Source of the DNA: Brassica napus
Taxonomy: Eukaryota > Streptophyta > Magnoliopsida > Brassicales > Brassicaceae
DNA: 64,000 nucleotides
Reading direction: 5' to 3'
Assembly (NCBI RefSeq): GCF_020379485.1
Contig: NC_063451.1
Coordinates: 741,739-805,738, forward strand
The notes under the pieces: model-generated
Told to the model about the DNA's origin: nothing
The model's input: only the letters and a program-made list of their open reading frames with translations
Database searches by the model: none
Shown here: one piece after another, positions 1 to 11,089 of the stretch
How the letters are laid out: each line of letters opens with the position of its first letter
Position numbering within the stretch: the stretch's first letter is position 1
Program-made: the position numbers and the translations under genes

Positions 1-1
1 G

Positions 2-1815
2 GCAGTGGTGTTTGCGTTAAGGATTTGGAGATCTTACTTATATGGAGAAGTCGTGGAAGTATTCACAGATCATAAAAGTCTCAAGTACTTGTTCACACAG
101 CCTGATTTGAACCTCCGACAAAGGCGATGGATTGAGTTTGTGGCGGATTACGACCTGAAGATTCAATATCATCCAGGCAAAGCTAATGTAGTCGCAGATG
201 CACTAAGTCGTAGAAAGATGGCATCCAATGTTGGAAAGGAAGTGGAAGCGTTATCGAATGAACTCAAGTTGATGACATTACGGGCAATTGAAGGAGAACC
301 AAGTGAGCCTTTAGGCATGCGTGCCGTAAACCAAGCAGGTTTACTCGCACGGATCAGAAAAGAGCAAGAATGTGATGAAAAGCTAAAGAGAATCATCGAG
401 GAAGTCAAGAATCATGAAGGTGCAAACCCAAGTGGCTATCATGTGGCATCAGATGGTACACTTTTACTAATGGAAGGATCTCAGTACCACATGGAGAAAG
501 GCTACGAGATGAGATTTTGAAGTCGGCGCATCATTCGTTACTCAGTATCCACCCCGGGAGTACGAAAATGTATCGAGATATCCGAAGGTATTATCATTGG
601 CCAGGAATGAAGAAATCAGTGGCGCGATGGGTGGCTCAATGTCAAACTTGTCAACAAGTCAAAGTCGAGCATCAGATTTCAGGAGGGTTGTTACAAAGCT
701 TACCAGTACCTCAGTGGAAATGGGATTCCATATCCATGGATTTCATCACTGGGTTACCCCCGGCTCGAGGTAGATCAAATAACACAATATGGGTGATTGT
801 TGACAGACTGACGAAGGTGGCGCACTTGTTACCTATGAAGGAAACTGATAAGGTAGAAGTATTGGCAGAGATGTATGTGGACCAAATTGTGAGGTTGCAT
901 GGTGTGCCAACAGATATAGTCTCAGATCGAGATCCTAGATTCACCTCAAATTTTTGGAAGGCGTTACAAGAAGCAGTGGGAACTAAGTTATTCATAAGCA
1001 CTGCGTATCATCCCGAGACGGACGGCCAAACCGAAAGAACCATTCGCACCATAGAGGATATGATGCGGATGTGTATATTGGATTGGGCGGGAAGCTGGGA
1101 AAAGCATTTACCATTAATCGAATTCTCCTACAACAACAGCTTTCATTCTAGCATAGGTATGGCACCATATGAGGCGCTTTATGGGAGGCCATGCAAAACA
1201 CCTTTGTGCTGGACCGAAGTTGGAGAAAGAAGAGAGTTCGGACCCGAAATTGTAGAAGAGACGACGAAAAAGTTGGAGATCATTCAAACCAATATGAAGA
1301 AAGCGCAGGATAGGCAAAAGAAGTACGCTGATCAATCAAGGCGAGAAGTGGTGTTCAGTATTGGTGATTGGGTTTATCTAAAGGTGTCAGCTCAGAAAGG
1401 AAAAGATCGATCCGGGAAAGTCGGGAAACTAGCGGTAAGATTCATCGGACCTTATCAGATTATAGAACGAATCGGAGAGGTAGCTTATCGTCTCCACCTA
1501 CCTGAAGAAATGAGGATGCATCCGGTGTTTCATGTATCAATGCTACGGAAACATGTTCATGATCCCAAAGCTATTGAGATGGATCAAATCGAAAACCTGC
1601 AAACAAACCTCACTTATCTAGAGGGGCCGATCCGAGTAGGTGAACGTCGAATACGGAAACTAAAGAACCGAGAGATTCCTCAAGTCCAAGTCTTCTTGGG
1701 TAAGCGAAACCGTGTGGTCGTGACCTGGGAGGATGAGTCGAGATTCAAAGCATCGCATCCAGAGTTCTTCCATGAAGATGTAGTGATGGAAGAGGGGGAT
1801 CCATCGAAACCCTAG
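2..1815 (+). pseudogene. Gypsy pol fragment: RNase H - integrase - chromodomain-like tail, frameshifted
   Basis: Positions 5-520 encode the RNase H end ([10 protein letters not shown], then [15 protein letters not shown] just before the linker). Positions 517-1815 encode the integrase: an HHCC zinc region (HH near 525 and CQTC near 640), a DDE core (D of DFITGLP, D of SDRDPRF, E of DGQTERT), and a tail with [12 protein letters not shown] followed by a short chromodomain-like stretch ending SHPEFF. The two segments lie in different frames; the expected coding sequence changes frame near 470-480, so a small indel has broken the polyprotein. The stop at 1813-1815 lies 36 bp before the LTR. RNase H is cut by the window edge, and protease and most of RT are to the left. 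It is a mobile-element polyprotein for cDNA maturation and integration, no longer translatable as one chain. Confidence 0.88.
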
Positions 1816-1851
1816 AGAATTCGGGGACGAATTCTTATAAGGGGAGGAGGA

Positions 1852-3826
1852 TGTAATACTCCGTCTAAAAAAAAAAAAAAAGAGAAGGCTCGGAATAGTA
1901 TCGGCGGGAAGTGGAGTCATCGAAATTTGACTACAGTTTAATGATATGGTGCAATGTCATTAAATGTAAGTCAATAGCTTAATTGGATAATTAAACCATT
2001 TTTCAAAGAGTAGTGACCAATGAATGTGGAGTTTTGGTCACCAAATTTGGGTTAGTTAATCATGCTTAAAAGGAAAGAAGAGACAAAGAAATATTTTATA
2101 TTTGACAATCACGTGTCCAAGAGAGAAGAGGAGAAGAGTGAATCATATTTTGCCTTGCATTGTCATCATTACGTGTCCATCTTGGAGGGGAGACACTACG
2201 TGGAAAAAGAAGAGAATGACAAGGTCAAGGTGACGTGGTCATCAAAGAGAGAAGGTGGGGCAGCTGTCACAAATCTATTCATCTGGTTTTACTATAAAAG
2301 GAAGGTGGACCTTTGCCATTTTCTCACAACATCAACGACCAAAAGAGAGGAGAAGAGAGAGAAAGAGCAGAAAAGAAATAAAGGGAAAAGAAATAAAAGA
2401 AAAAGAAAGGAAAGAAAAGAAAATAAATAAATTAGAGAATTGCTCGGAGAAGCAAGACATGTTACAAGATTGCAGGATTAACGGTACAGAATTGCGGGAT
2501 TAACGGTACGGAATCAAGATGAAGATTGGAGGGGATAAAAAGGGTTTGGTCAGCTTCCGGAATCAGAAAGTCAAGCCACATCGCTTAATCACTGTGAGTC
2601 ACGGTTAATTGTTTGTTAACGTGTTTTTAATGCAGGTCCCTGACATCGGAGACGGTTTCCGAGCTAGGATTGTCGGACCGGTCTAGGTGTCAGTTTGTGG
2701 ATCCGAGGCTTGAGACGATGTCTGGGCTAAGTGGATAGCAAGACTAGTCTAAGCACCCGGATTATTGTGATTGTGTGATTATTATATGTTGTTATAGTGT
2801 GTACCTCGTGTTGGTACTGTTGTATGAGAACCTCGTGGTGGTTCTAGTAGTAGTTTGCAGGTCATTGCTTCCTCAAATGGTACCACTAAGCCGGTCGTGG
2901 TCCGGAAAGTGGTGGGCTCGGTTTAACTTGGCTTGATCACCAAGGCCGAGTGTCACACGTGGATGTGACAGCCCCCGGCGAGTCCGATAGAGGACCGGGG
3001 CACGGCGATTCCGATTGAGGACCGTGACCGGGCGATTCCCGAGCGCCTACGCCTGTGTGGTGTAATAGTGAAGGGATTGCCGGTGTCCCTTATGTGGAGG
3101 AAGAATGATTCTGTTGGGCCCTAGGAGTATATATATGGTTGATTGATGTGATGACACTCATAAAGAGTGTTTGGATTTATTATGGTTTAATTGTTTACTG
3201 CTTAATCATTTAAAATTTAATATTTGAATATTGATTGTTGAACTACCCGTCTTGCTTGTGTTTGGGGTTAGTTTAGAATGACGGGTAGTTGTATATGCTA
3301 GATAGGGAACCCCGGCTCACTGAGTGAAACTAGTTCACTCACTCCTCACATCCTTTTTGCAGGTGACCAGTAGAGAGGACCGTAGCACTCGCGGAACTGT
3401 AGGAGCTGGTGTAGATTGATCATCTTTTGCTAAAGACTCATTTTCAAGATATATGAATGTATGTTTTACTTTCGACTGCGTCCATGGACCCTATGTATAA
3501 TATTTTGGTCTTGTGAACTTCATGTTTTATATATATAAAATAAAGTATGTTTTATATTCGTGACGTGTTGAATCTGATATTAGGTTAGTCCAACCTAACA
3601 CAACTCTATTACTCGGTACGGGTTGCAAAGCCTCAGGCCGAAGATTAGAGAAAACGAGTTTTATGGATATTCTGGGTTATAGAATTATGTTTTGTGACTT
3701 GGAAAGTCTATTCTAAACCCGTTGTGACACTTCTGGACTTGGCAGAAGAAGGTCGTTCGGGCATGTTCTTGTTTGATTGTTGCCCGGCTGACTGACCGAT
3801 GTCTAAAACGGTTCGGGGGTGTTACA
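1852..3826 (+). repeat. 3' LTR of the gypsy element
   Basis: It begins TGTAATACTCCG directly after a purine-rich tract and ends GGGTGTTACA, so the ends form the short inverted repeat TGTAA/TTACA. Length is 1,975 bp. A TATA-like ctataaaagg lies near 2291, followed by a purine-rich leader (2340-2430) that gives spurious open frames of Lys/Arg/Glu. No protein-like frame is convincing inside it. The 5' LTR is outside the window, so insertion age cannot be estimated here. Confidence 0.85.
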
Positions 3827-5498
3827 GAAACAAACGTCGAGATTTCTATAAATGATATTTCAGAAAATGGAGAAAAAGATGAACCTCGAAGGAGCAAAAG
3901 AGCTCGAAAAGAAAAATCTTTTGGAGAAGATTTCCTAATGGCATTTTTAGTAGAAATGTTCCAAAAAAAATTTGGCAGAAGCCATGGCTTCACCAGAAGC
4001 TCCATTCTGGAACGAAGCTGTCAGAAGTTAATTTGATTCGATCATGCAAAATTATACTTATTACATAACGGATTTACCACCTGGCTGCAAAGTATTAGGG
4101 AATAAATGGATAATGACACGAAAACCTGGTGGAAAATACAAGTCTAGGCTTGTAGTTCAAGGATTCCGACAAAAGGAAGGCCTTGACTATATTGATACAT
4201 ACTCTCCAGTGACGAGAATAACATCAATAAGACTGATGATAGCAATTTCAGCCTTAAGATACTTAGAAATCCATCAAATGGATGTAGGAACTGCTTTTCT
4301 AAATGGGGATTTAGAAGAGGAAATTTACATGAAACAACCTGAAGGTTTTGTCATTCCCGGACAGGAAGACAAAGTATGTCGACTTGTAAAGTCACTTTAT
4401 GGGCGTAAACAAGCTCCTAAACAATGACACGAAAAATTTGACAATACAATGATGTCAAATGGTTTCAAAATAAATGAATGTGACAAATGCATATACTACA
4501 AAACTACCAAAAATGCGTATGTTTTGCTATGTTTATATGTAGATGATATGCTCATTATTGGAAGCAATAAAGACATTATCAATCAAACAAAGAACATCCT
4601 CAAAGGGACATTTGAGATGAAAGACTTGGGATTAGTAAATATAATTCTCGGGGTTAAAGTCACAAGAAATTCAAACGGAATTATCTTAACCCAATCTCAT
4701 TATGCTCAAACAATATTAGAGAGATTTAAAAATTACTCTAATAGTACGGCAAAAACCCCGTTAGATCCCCAAATGCACTTGACAAAGAATTCAGGTGAAG
4801 CGGTTTCACAAAACGAGTATTCACGTGTGATCGGAAGTCTCATGTACTTGACCAATTGTACTAGACCGAATCTGGCACATGCACTTAACGTACTTAGTCG
4901 ATATACAAGTAATCCAGGTCATACACACTGGAAAGCTATAACGAGGGTACTCATTTACTTGCGCTACGCCAAAGATTTTGAGCTTCACTATGGTAAAGAA
5001 CCAGCAGTTTTAGAAGGATACAGTGATGCTAACTGGATACCAGATTCTAAAAACTCAATATCCACAAGTGGATATGTCTTTACACTAGGAGGAGCAGCAA
5101 TATCATGGAAATCTACCAAACAAACAGTGTTAGCCAGATCTACCATGGAATCTGAGTTCATATCCTTAGACAAAGCAGCAGAAGAAGCTGAGTGGCTTAG
5201 AATTTTTTTGGAAGATATTCCTATGTGGGAGAAACTTGTGCCAGCTATACGCATACATTGTGATAGTCAATCAGCAATAGCTCGGGCTCAGAATAATTTC
5301 TACAATGGTAAATCTCGTCACATCAGAAGATGACATAAAACCATTAGACAACTTATCTCAAATGGCGTAATCACAATAGACTACATCAAATCGGCTGACA
5401 ACCTAGCTGATCCATTTACTAAAGGTTTGCCACGAGATGTTGTTGCTAAATCATCAAAAGGAATGGGTTGGAAGCCTATAACGAATGAGGATGCTTGA
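3827..5498 (+). pseudogene. Copia pol fragment: linker, reverse transcriptase, RNase H (degraded)
   Basis: The basic pre-RT linker (RRSKRARKEKSFG) is followed by RT with KSRLVVQGFRQKEGLDY, QMDVGTAFLNGDLEEEIYM and the catalytic YVDDMLI (near 4535). RNase H follows with [23 protein letters not shown] and HCDSQSA, ending near SADNLADPFTKGLP and a natural stop at 5496-5498. Breaks: a frameshift around 3950-3975 and in-frame stops at 4029-4031 (TAA, at a usual Glu), 4425-4427 (TGA, at a usual Trp) and 5331-5333 (TGA). From about 3980 the rest is in one frame, so decay is moderate. In the cell it would have copied element RNA into cDNA; now it cannot give a full product. Confidence 0.9.
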
Positions 5499-5985
5499 TT
5501 GCAACCCTACCTATCATGACTGGAGATCCCAAGACGTAGGTTCAAAGGGAAAATAAAATCAAACAGAATCTAACCAAAGCACTTGACACAAAGTAGTCTC
5601 TTCCCAGCTCCTAAGATGATAAAAGTGCTAATGAATGTGTGAAGGATAAGCAGAAGCTTTTAATGATTCCATAGCTTCTAAGCGGAGTATTACTCAATAC
5701 TTTTCATGGTCAATCACCTAATGAGTGTGAAATGGGGCCGTTTCTAAGAGAATGAATGCAAGGCTATATTCTCTAAGTTCACTCATGAAAACCAGGAATA
5801 GTTCAGGGCCACAATGAACACAATAGAGAACTAAGTTCTACGAGAAAATGAAGCTGCGTTATGTCTGTTGTCTCGGTTTACATAAAACACCGGTTGGTTC
5901 AAGACATCATGTTCACCTTTTGGTAAAGTAAACCCGAGAGATATTAACTATGAGTGGTTCAAGGCTTAAAAATGTCACCAACTCA

Positions 5986-6262
5986 GGGGGTGATTGGTAG
6001 TTGCTGTAGGTGCTGTCTACAGCTCTATTTATTTCCACAGCACCAAATTCAGAGCAATCAAATTTTAACTTTTTTTTGAAACCACAGCTCGTGAAATAAC
6101 CTACAGCTGTACAAGTGCTCTGCATAGCTAAATATCCAAAGCAATTTTTTAGTGCTTTCTATAAAATTTTACAGCAATAAAATGTAAAGCCACAGCAAAA
6201 AGTCTACAGATTTTTTTCTACAGCAAAAATTTTAAAGCTACAGCCATTACCAATCAGACCCT
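5986..6262. mobile_element. hAT-like MITE inside the copia 3' region
   Basis: About 277 bp bounded by imperfect inverted ends: GGGGGTGATTGGTAGTTGCT at the left and, read from the other strand, AGGGTCTGATTGGTAATGGC at the right. Both continue into CTGTAG. The flanking 8-mers CCAACTCA and CAAACACA agree at 6 of 8 positions, the size of an hAT target duplication. The interior is AT-rich with many TACAGC/GCTGTA motifs and has no coding potential. Exact ends could shift by 1-2 bases. Confidence 0.65.
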
Positions 6263-6406
6263 CAAACACAGTGAATTTTTCGCAAACACTCTCGATAAGT
6301 CTGTTTAGTCTAGTCAGGATTAGAATAAGTATAGTTTTTAGAGTCTATTGAGTCTGCATTTAGTCAGCATATGTTTAGAAGAGTCATTTCTATTCATGTG
6401 GGGGAT

Positions 6407-7232
6407 TGTTGGATCAATAAAGCCCAATGACTTTGTTCATAAGTGAAAAGAAATGTTTTTGGGTTTCATTTAAATGAAAAGCCCAGAAATAGTAATAGAG
6501 AAGTATGAGTTTGTCCCACATCGGGGAAGAGGAGCAAAAGTGAGATGTTTATATATGGGAAGACGGCGGCGGCGGCGCGTGCGTGGGCCTGGGCTTGGGC
6601 TTGGGCTTGGTGGAGGGCATCTGGCCCAATTAGAATATTCTTTTTGGACAGGTTAAGCTCTACATTTTTGCCATTTCATTTCTAAAAAACAGTATGATGT
6701 TCGTGTATAAACGACACGTAGTTTATCTAAAAACGACACGAAGTTTGTCTGTTCGAAATGGATCATAACGAGTCAACAGAAGAGAGATCTTGCGGAGAAA
6801 GTTTCTCAACTCACCACTCCCAAGATTTCAGAGATATTTTCACTAAACCTGTGCAACAGTTTCGAAAATCAAATCCGGTTCTCTTCTTTAAATACTCGCC
6901 TCCTCTTCATTCATTTCTTAATTTTTTCGAAAGCTAAATACCAACAAAACTCCTAAGCGTAAGTCTAGAGAGTGTTTCGTAGATTATTAGTTCGTAGAGG
7001 TTCTTCACGAGTGCCGCGTGATAACCCATCATGGTTTTATCTAGGGACTCATGTTCGTACAGATCCGTCGCACTAACGGAGCGAATATTAAGAGTTAAGG
7101 AAAGAGATTCGTCTCGACTCCATGGTTTCATTTAGATTTCGGTTTCGAATCGTCTATATTTTCCTTAACATCGTATTTATATTATCGTTAGTATCGATCC
7201 GGTTTTACGGCTTCTACACTTTGAACATAACA
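6407..7232 (+). repeat. 3' LTR of the copia element
   Basis: Starts TGTTGGATCAATAAAG after a G-rich tract (gtgggggat) and ends ACATAACA. It holds a promoter-like block: gtcccacatcgggg (near 6515), a TATA-like ttatatatgg (near 6550), then a GC-rich run of ggc triplets (6564-6577) and gggctt hexamers (about 6589-6612). The last two are short microsatellites and explain a small spurious open frame there. Confidence 0.85.
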
Positions 7233-7851
7233 GTCTTCGTGGCAGTCCAGTATGGACCATCCATGGCAAAGGAGACTTCTCGGAGAGCACAAGCTTGAAT
7301 TTTGAAGTGTGGGGTTGCCGCGGAAAGGCCAGAGTAGAAACGGGCTGACATCTCCTTTGCCAGCGTCACCAGTTTCTCTAGTGCAGCAGCTGAAGACAGG
7401 AAAGCGTTAAGAAAGTTAATAAGAAGTTAGCTAGACAAGGAAAAAAGTAGTAGAGAGCGCTACATTTCTCAGATGTCGCCGCGAACAGAGGTGACAAGTA
7501 AATATGAATACGTGCTCTACGGCAGCCTTCTTCTGTGAGTGTACGGAACCCACGATCTGATGAGAACACTTGACCACACAAGTGGTGGTACAAGGGATGG
7601 ACTTCATCGAGGAGGAATTGAGTCATCTCAATCCAAATAACATTTGATGCGCTCTGGGTTGTATACGGACTCACGAGACAGCTTCGTATGAAAGGTAGCT
7701 GCCAACGCGAGTTAGAAGAGATGTCCATCAGACGTGTGGGAAGATCAACCACTAGCCAGCTTTGATTTCCCATGGAATAGCAGGTTCTCGTAAACATCTG
7801 CTCTCTCACCGCAACCAAAGGAGAGAGAAGATGATGAATCTCAGCCCTAAT
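7233..7851 (-). pseudogene. HD-ZIP class IV (HDG-like) START-domain exons, cut by copia LTR
   Basis: Two minus-strand exons are supported by splice sites. Exon C, 7851-7464, follows acceptor gactcacag and ends at donor GTAGCG. Exon D starts at 7389 after ctgtcttcag and runs open to the LTR border at 7233. Exon C reads AEIHHLLSPLVAVRE, WLVVDLPT, then NVIWIEM and DEVHPLYHHL; exon D reads KLVTLAKEMSARFYSGLSA. These match the middle and end of the START domain of HD-ZIP IV epidermal transcription factors (SPLVPVRE, WVVVDVS, VTWIEH and VHPLYK-type motifs). There are no stops in either exon. The carboxyl part is missing: exon D ends in the copia LTR. Earlier exons lie at 25569-26233 across the Helitron block. 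Assignment to one HDG paralogue is not possible. Confidence 0.72.
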
Positions 7852-7856
7852 CTGTG

Positions 7857-9430
7857 AGTCAAAAACATAATTTTAAGAACCAAAAAGATGTGATTAATAA
7901 ATGCATAGTTATATCTCAACATTCGGTACAATGTGCTTTTATCTAATAGAGGTTTTTCCCGATTCAAATAATGTTATATTTAATATCTATATTATAATAT
8001 ATTACTTCTATGTAATAAAAATATAAATAGTAAATTGAATTAGAAATGAATAAAACTTACAATTTTTTTTTCTATTTTTAATATATTTAGGATGGTGAGC
8101 AAATGTGAAATGAATAAAGAATTTGTATAACCTTAGTTATTATCCAAAATATCTTCTGTTACATATTTAGGTTATTAAAAATATATATTATTAATCTCCA
8201 TATCGCATATTTCTTTGTCATATGTATTATTTATACCATATTGATGTTTTTATTTATATTTTATTTAATCTTCTATAATATATTTTCTTACGATTATAAC
8301 ATATTTCTTACAATGATAATAAGTAAAGCTAATTTAAATACTCATTGCTTTAAATAAAATTACGTTAAAAATGTTGTATGTGTCAAATACACTGAAAATT
8401 CTATGAAATTATTATTATTGTCATATTTTTTTGTCAGCAATTAATATTACTATATTATTTGTTTACTTATAAACAAAAAATATCTTACAATCTAGCTATA
8501 GTTAAAATATTATTCTGGATTAAAACTCAGTGTAGATGATAATCAAAATATTCTCAAAATATATTCACAATTTATTTAAATTTTATTATTATATATTAGT
8601 TGGTTTAAAAATTACTATTTAAAAAAAAAATACAATCAGGTTATTACATTGTTATTAAAAATGAATATTTATATACCAATTAGGGGAATTTCGAATATAT
8701 TTTCAGTCCAAAACTATGATCCAAAACATTATTTTCTTATTATTTTTTCATTTCCAGTAAAAAAAATCCACTATCTTCTACTAATGTCACAAATTGAAAA
8801 TATAAATGATTTCTAATTCGATATAGCCTTATTATTTTAATTTAAACTAACAATATTTAGTGATTTAGACTATTATTTTTTTCTTACTTTGAGTCTTTAA
8901 TATTTGTTTTGTTAAACTTCATATACTATTTTGATTTTAGCATTTCTTTATTTTTTGTGAACATAAATTTTGAAACGTTTGTTGGCCGTTATTGTTTAAT
9001 GTCTTTTCCTTAATCAAAAACAAATCTTAATTGTCTTTTCTTAAAAAGATGGAGCTCTATTAACAACTTCCAGAGAAAGCAAAACTGGTCTTACAAAGAC
9101 GGTTAATCTTGTAGCTGTCTTTAGAGAGGAGGCTAAAGATCATCAACTGATTTTTGTTTTTATCTTGTGTGGTTCAGTGGTTCTTTCATCTGACTTCTCT
9201 TTGTTAGAGTCTAGGTCTTTCTTTTGTTAGTTTTTTGGGATTGTTTAAATTCCTAAAATAAAGATTGCACATTTAGATCAAAAATCTAATTCCGGTGAAA
9301 GGCCAAGTAATAGAAAGAGTACAAAGAAATCTGCAATAAACTAACATGGTGGAATTGAGACAAAACAGAAGTACATGTTCTGCATATTACAATTCCAAAC
9401 TGTATCACAATTCACAAGTAATTTGTCAAC
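7857..9430. other. AT-rich Helitron or intron remnant without genes
   Basis: After the last 20-40 bases of probable host intron next to exon C, this 1.5-kb stretch is very AT-rich, with no conserved frame on either strand. It probably holds the decayed 3' end of the Helitron carrying the first SYF1 fragment, but I could not find a hairpin plus CTRR end in it. Confidence 0.5.
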
Positions 9431-9439
9431 ATGATTTAC

Positions 9440-10069
9440 TCACTGAGTTAGTTTGCGTCTCTTTGTCCCCTTTAGCGCACCCAAAGCCTTGGCTACCATT
9501 TTGAATGCCTTCTTTAGCTTCTTTACCGTCTTCCTCTCTTTCTGGCAGGTCCTCCAAACACTGCATCATGGATTTCTTTATGAGCGATCTATACTTTGTC
9601 TTCTCCAACAGATTTATCATCACACTCTTCAGGAAGCTCAGTACCTTCCACATTCCCTGTCACCGGCTCACAAACCCCAGTTTTCTTGCACCATCTTTTG
9701 ATGTAACTGTGGTAGACATTGGGGACATGAGCTGCCTCTTCAAAGCTGCCATTTCATCTTCTGGCTAACCTCCTTTATTCATCTAGTATTTTGCGCCCTC
9801 CACATCAACCATCTCGTCTTTTTGCATCATTTTCTCTAGAAGAATGAAATGAATCTGTAACAAAAATATCAATTATGGCCACGTCAGCCAGCTTCCAACT
9901 GTCAAAAGTACAACAAATTGATTCTCAATATTGACAAAAAAAAAGTTGCTTGTGAGCTGAAAACAATGGAAACCATCACAAAACACCTGATTGTAAGAGA
10001 TTAGAGAGCAAACCTGACTGTAATCTGCGGAGACGCTTCTCTTGATCCGAAGCATTTCTCTATGTGTCT
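9440..10069 (-). pseudogene. SYF1/XAB2-like splicing factor gene fragment, copy 1 (3' exons)
   Basis: Minus strand. A short exon (10069-10014) encodes EDT..EMLRIKRSVSADYSQ and ends at a donor GT. An intron follows to acceptor ...tgttacag, and the last exon (9854-9440) encodes an MMQKDE block, EDEMAALKRQL, a TSKDGARKLGF block and a basic carboxyl end. This is the C-terminus of the crooked-neck/HAT-repeat splicing factor SYF1 (human XAB2). The intron is retained, so this is genomic capture, not a retrocopy. At least two in-frame stops (after AKY and near the MNKGG block) and a frame change near 9640 show decay. The upstream end is cut at 10069, where a Helitron hairpin begins instead of the expected codons. 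Confidence 0.75.
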
Positions 10070-11089
10070 TCTTTCCGTGCTACGCGCATATTGTGTATTC
10101 TCAATTTTGTTCATTTACCTATTTCTTATATTTTTATTGAATTTTTTTGCATTCACATTTTTCTAAGCTCTAAAATTGATTTTGTATTTCAAACAATTGT
10201 TTCTGTTTTTTTTAAATAGTCGTTTCCGTTTCACCTTTTCAACTAAATATTTTTATAAATTTGCGATTTAGTTTTAAAATTTATGAGATTGTATTTTTAA
10301 TATAAAGCTTATGTTATTGCAACACATATTTTCATTATATGAAATAAAAATGTAATGCGATTAACACAATAAAGATGAAGGTAGTTTGAGGATTTTTTGT
10401 AAACTTAATATATCACTTGTGTATACAGCTTAAATCATATTAGTTCATAATTTTACCATAAGTAAATGCGTGAGGAAAAAATCTCTAATAATGAACTTCC
10501 CAGTATTGTTCTAGGTTAACGTCCACTTTGAAATCGAATGTTATATACCAATTTTATATGTGACTACTTTTACTAATACGTATAATGGTTTTCTACTGAA
10601 CTGAAAAAAATAGTAGTTTATAACACTTGAAAGAAAAAAAATGTAGTAGTTTATAACAGCAGCATGGATTAAAATATGAAAATACATTATTATTATATAA
10701 TGGTGTCTTATATTTTAAGTTTAAAGTAATTATTTGTTTTTAGTGATTTTTATCATTGTTTAAACGTTTTTCACAGTTTTTTTTCATGTCTAATTATCAT
10801 AGTTAATTTTGGTGTAATATAATTTGCATGATGGTTTAACAAATAAGCTTTTTCAACTTTGAAGCAACCATTTGCTAACTCACTGTAAGGAAAAGTAGTG
10901 TACAAGTCAATATATCACTGAAAATTAATCTAAACCTGGAAGGAAGGAAAAATAGAAAAACGCCAATGAAAATTCTGGAGACATGTTATTCTTATTGATC
11001 AGTAGCCTGAACCACATAAAAACTCAAAAATGAAACATTGCCTATTTAAGATTGATGAAAGAGAGCAAATGAATAATGTTGTCATGCCT

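Larger units (their letters stand above)
1..3826 (+). mobile_element. Ty3/gypsy LTR retrotransposon, 3' half (chromovirus-like)
   Basis: The element enters from the left edge inside RNase H and runs through integrase and a C-terminal domain to a purine-rich tract (about 1839-1851) and a long 3' LTR. The right border is sharp: the LTR ends TGTTACA at 3826, and the next base continues the coding region of a Ty1/copia element. This element is therefore the younger one and inserted into the copia. The expected 5-bp target duplication would be 3827-3831 (gaaac); its partner lies outside the window. The long LTR and the domain order RNase H - integrase - chromodomain-like tail suit the Tekay/Del branch of chromoviruses, but that lineage call is inferred from general appearance. 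Confidence 0.9.
3827..7232 (+). mobile_element. Ty1/copia LTR retrotransposon, 3' portion
   Basis: Coding sequence for the end of integrase, RT and RNase H is followed by a 3' noncoding stretch with a MITE, a G-rich primer tract (6398-6406) and an 826-bp LTR. Its left part is separated by the gypsy insertion at 3826/3827 and lies outside the window. Its right end (ACATAACA, 7232) abuts an in-frame exon of an HD-ZIP IV gene on the other strand, so the copia element inserted into coding sequence. Confidence 0.88.

Noticed and set aside
2062..2503. Lys/Arg/Glu-rich open frames of 82-122 residues
   Set aside because: They lie inside the gypsy LTR leader; composition comes from purine-rich DNA and no family is recognised.
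6474..6656. Arg/Gly-rich small open frame
   Set aside because: It arises from ggc and gggctt simple repeats within the copia LTR.
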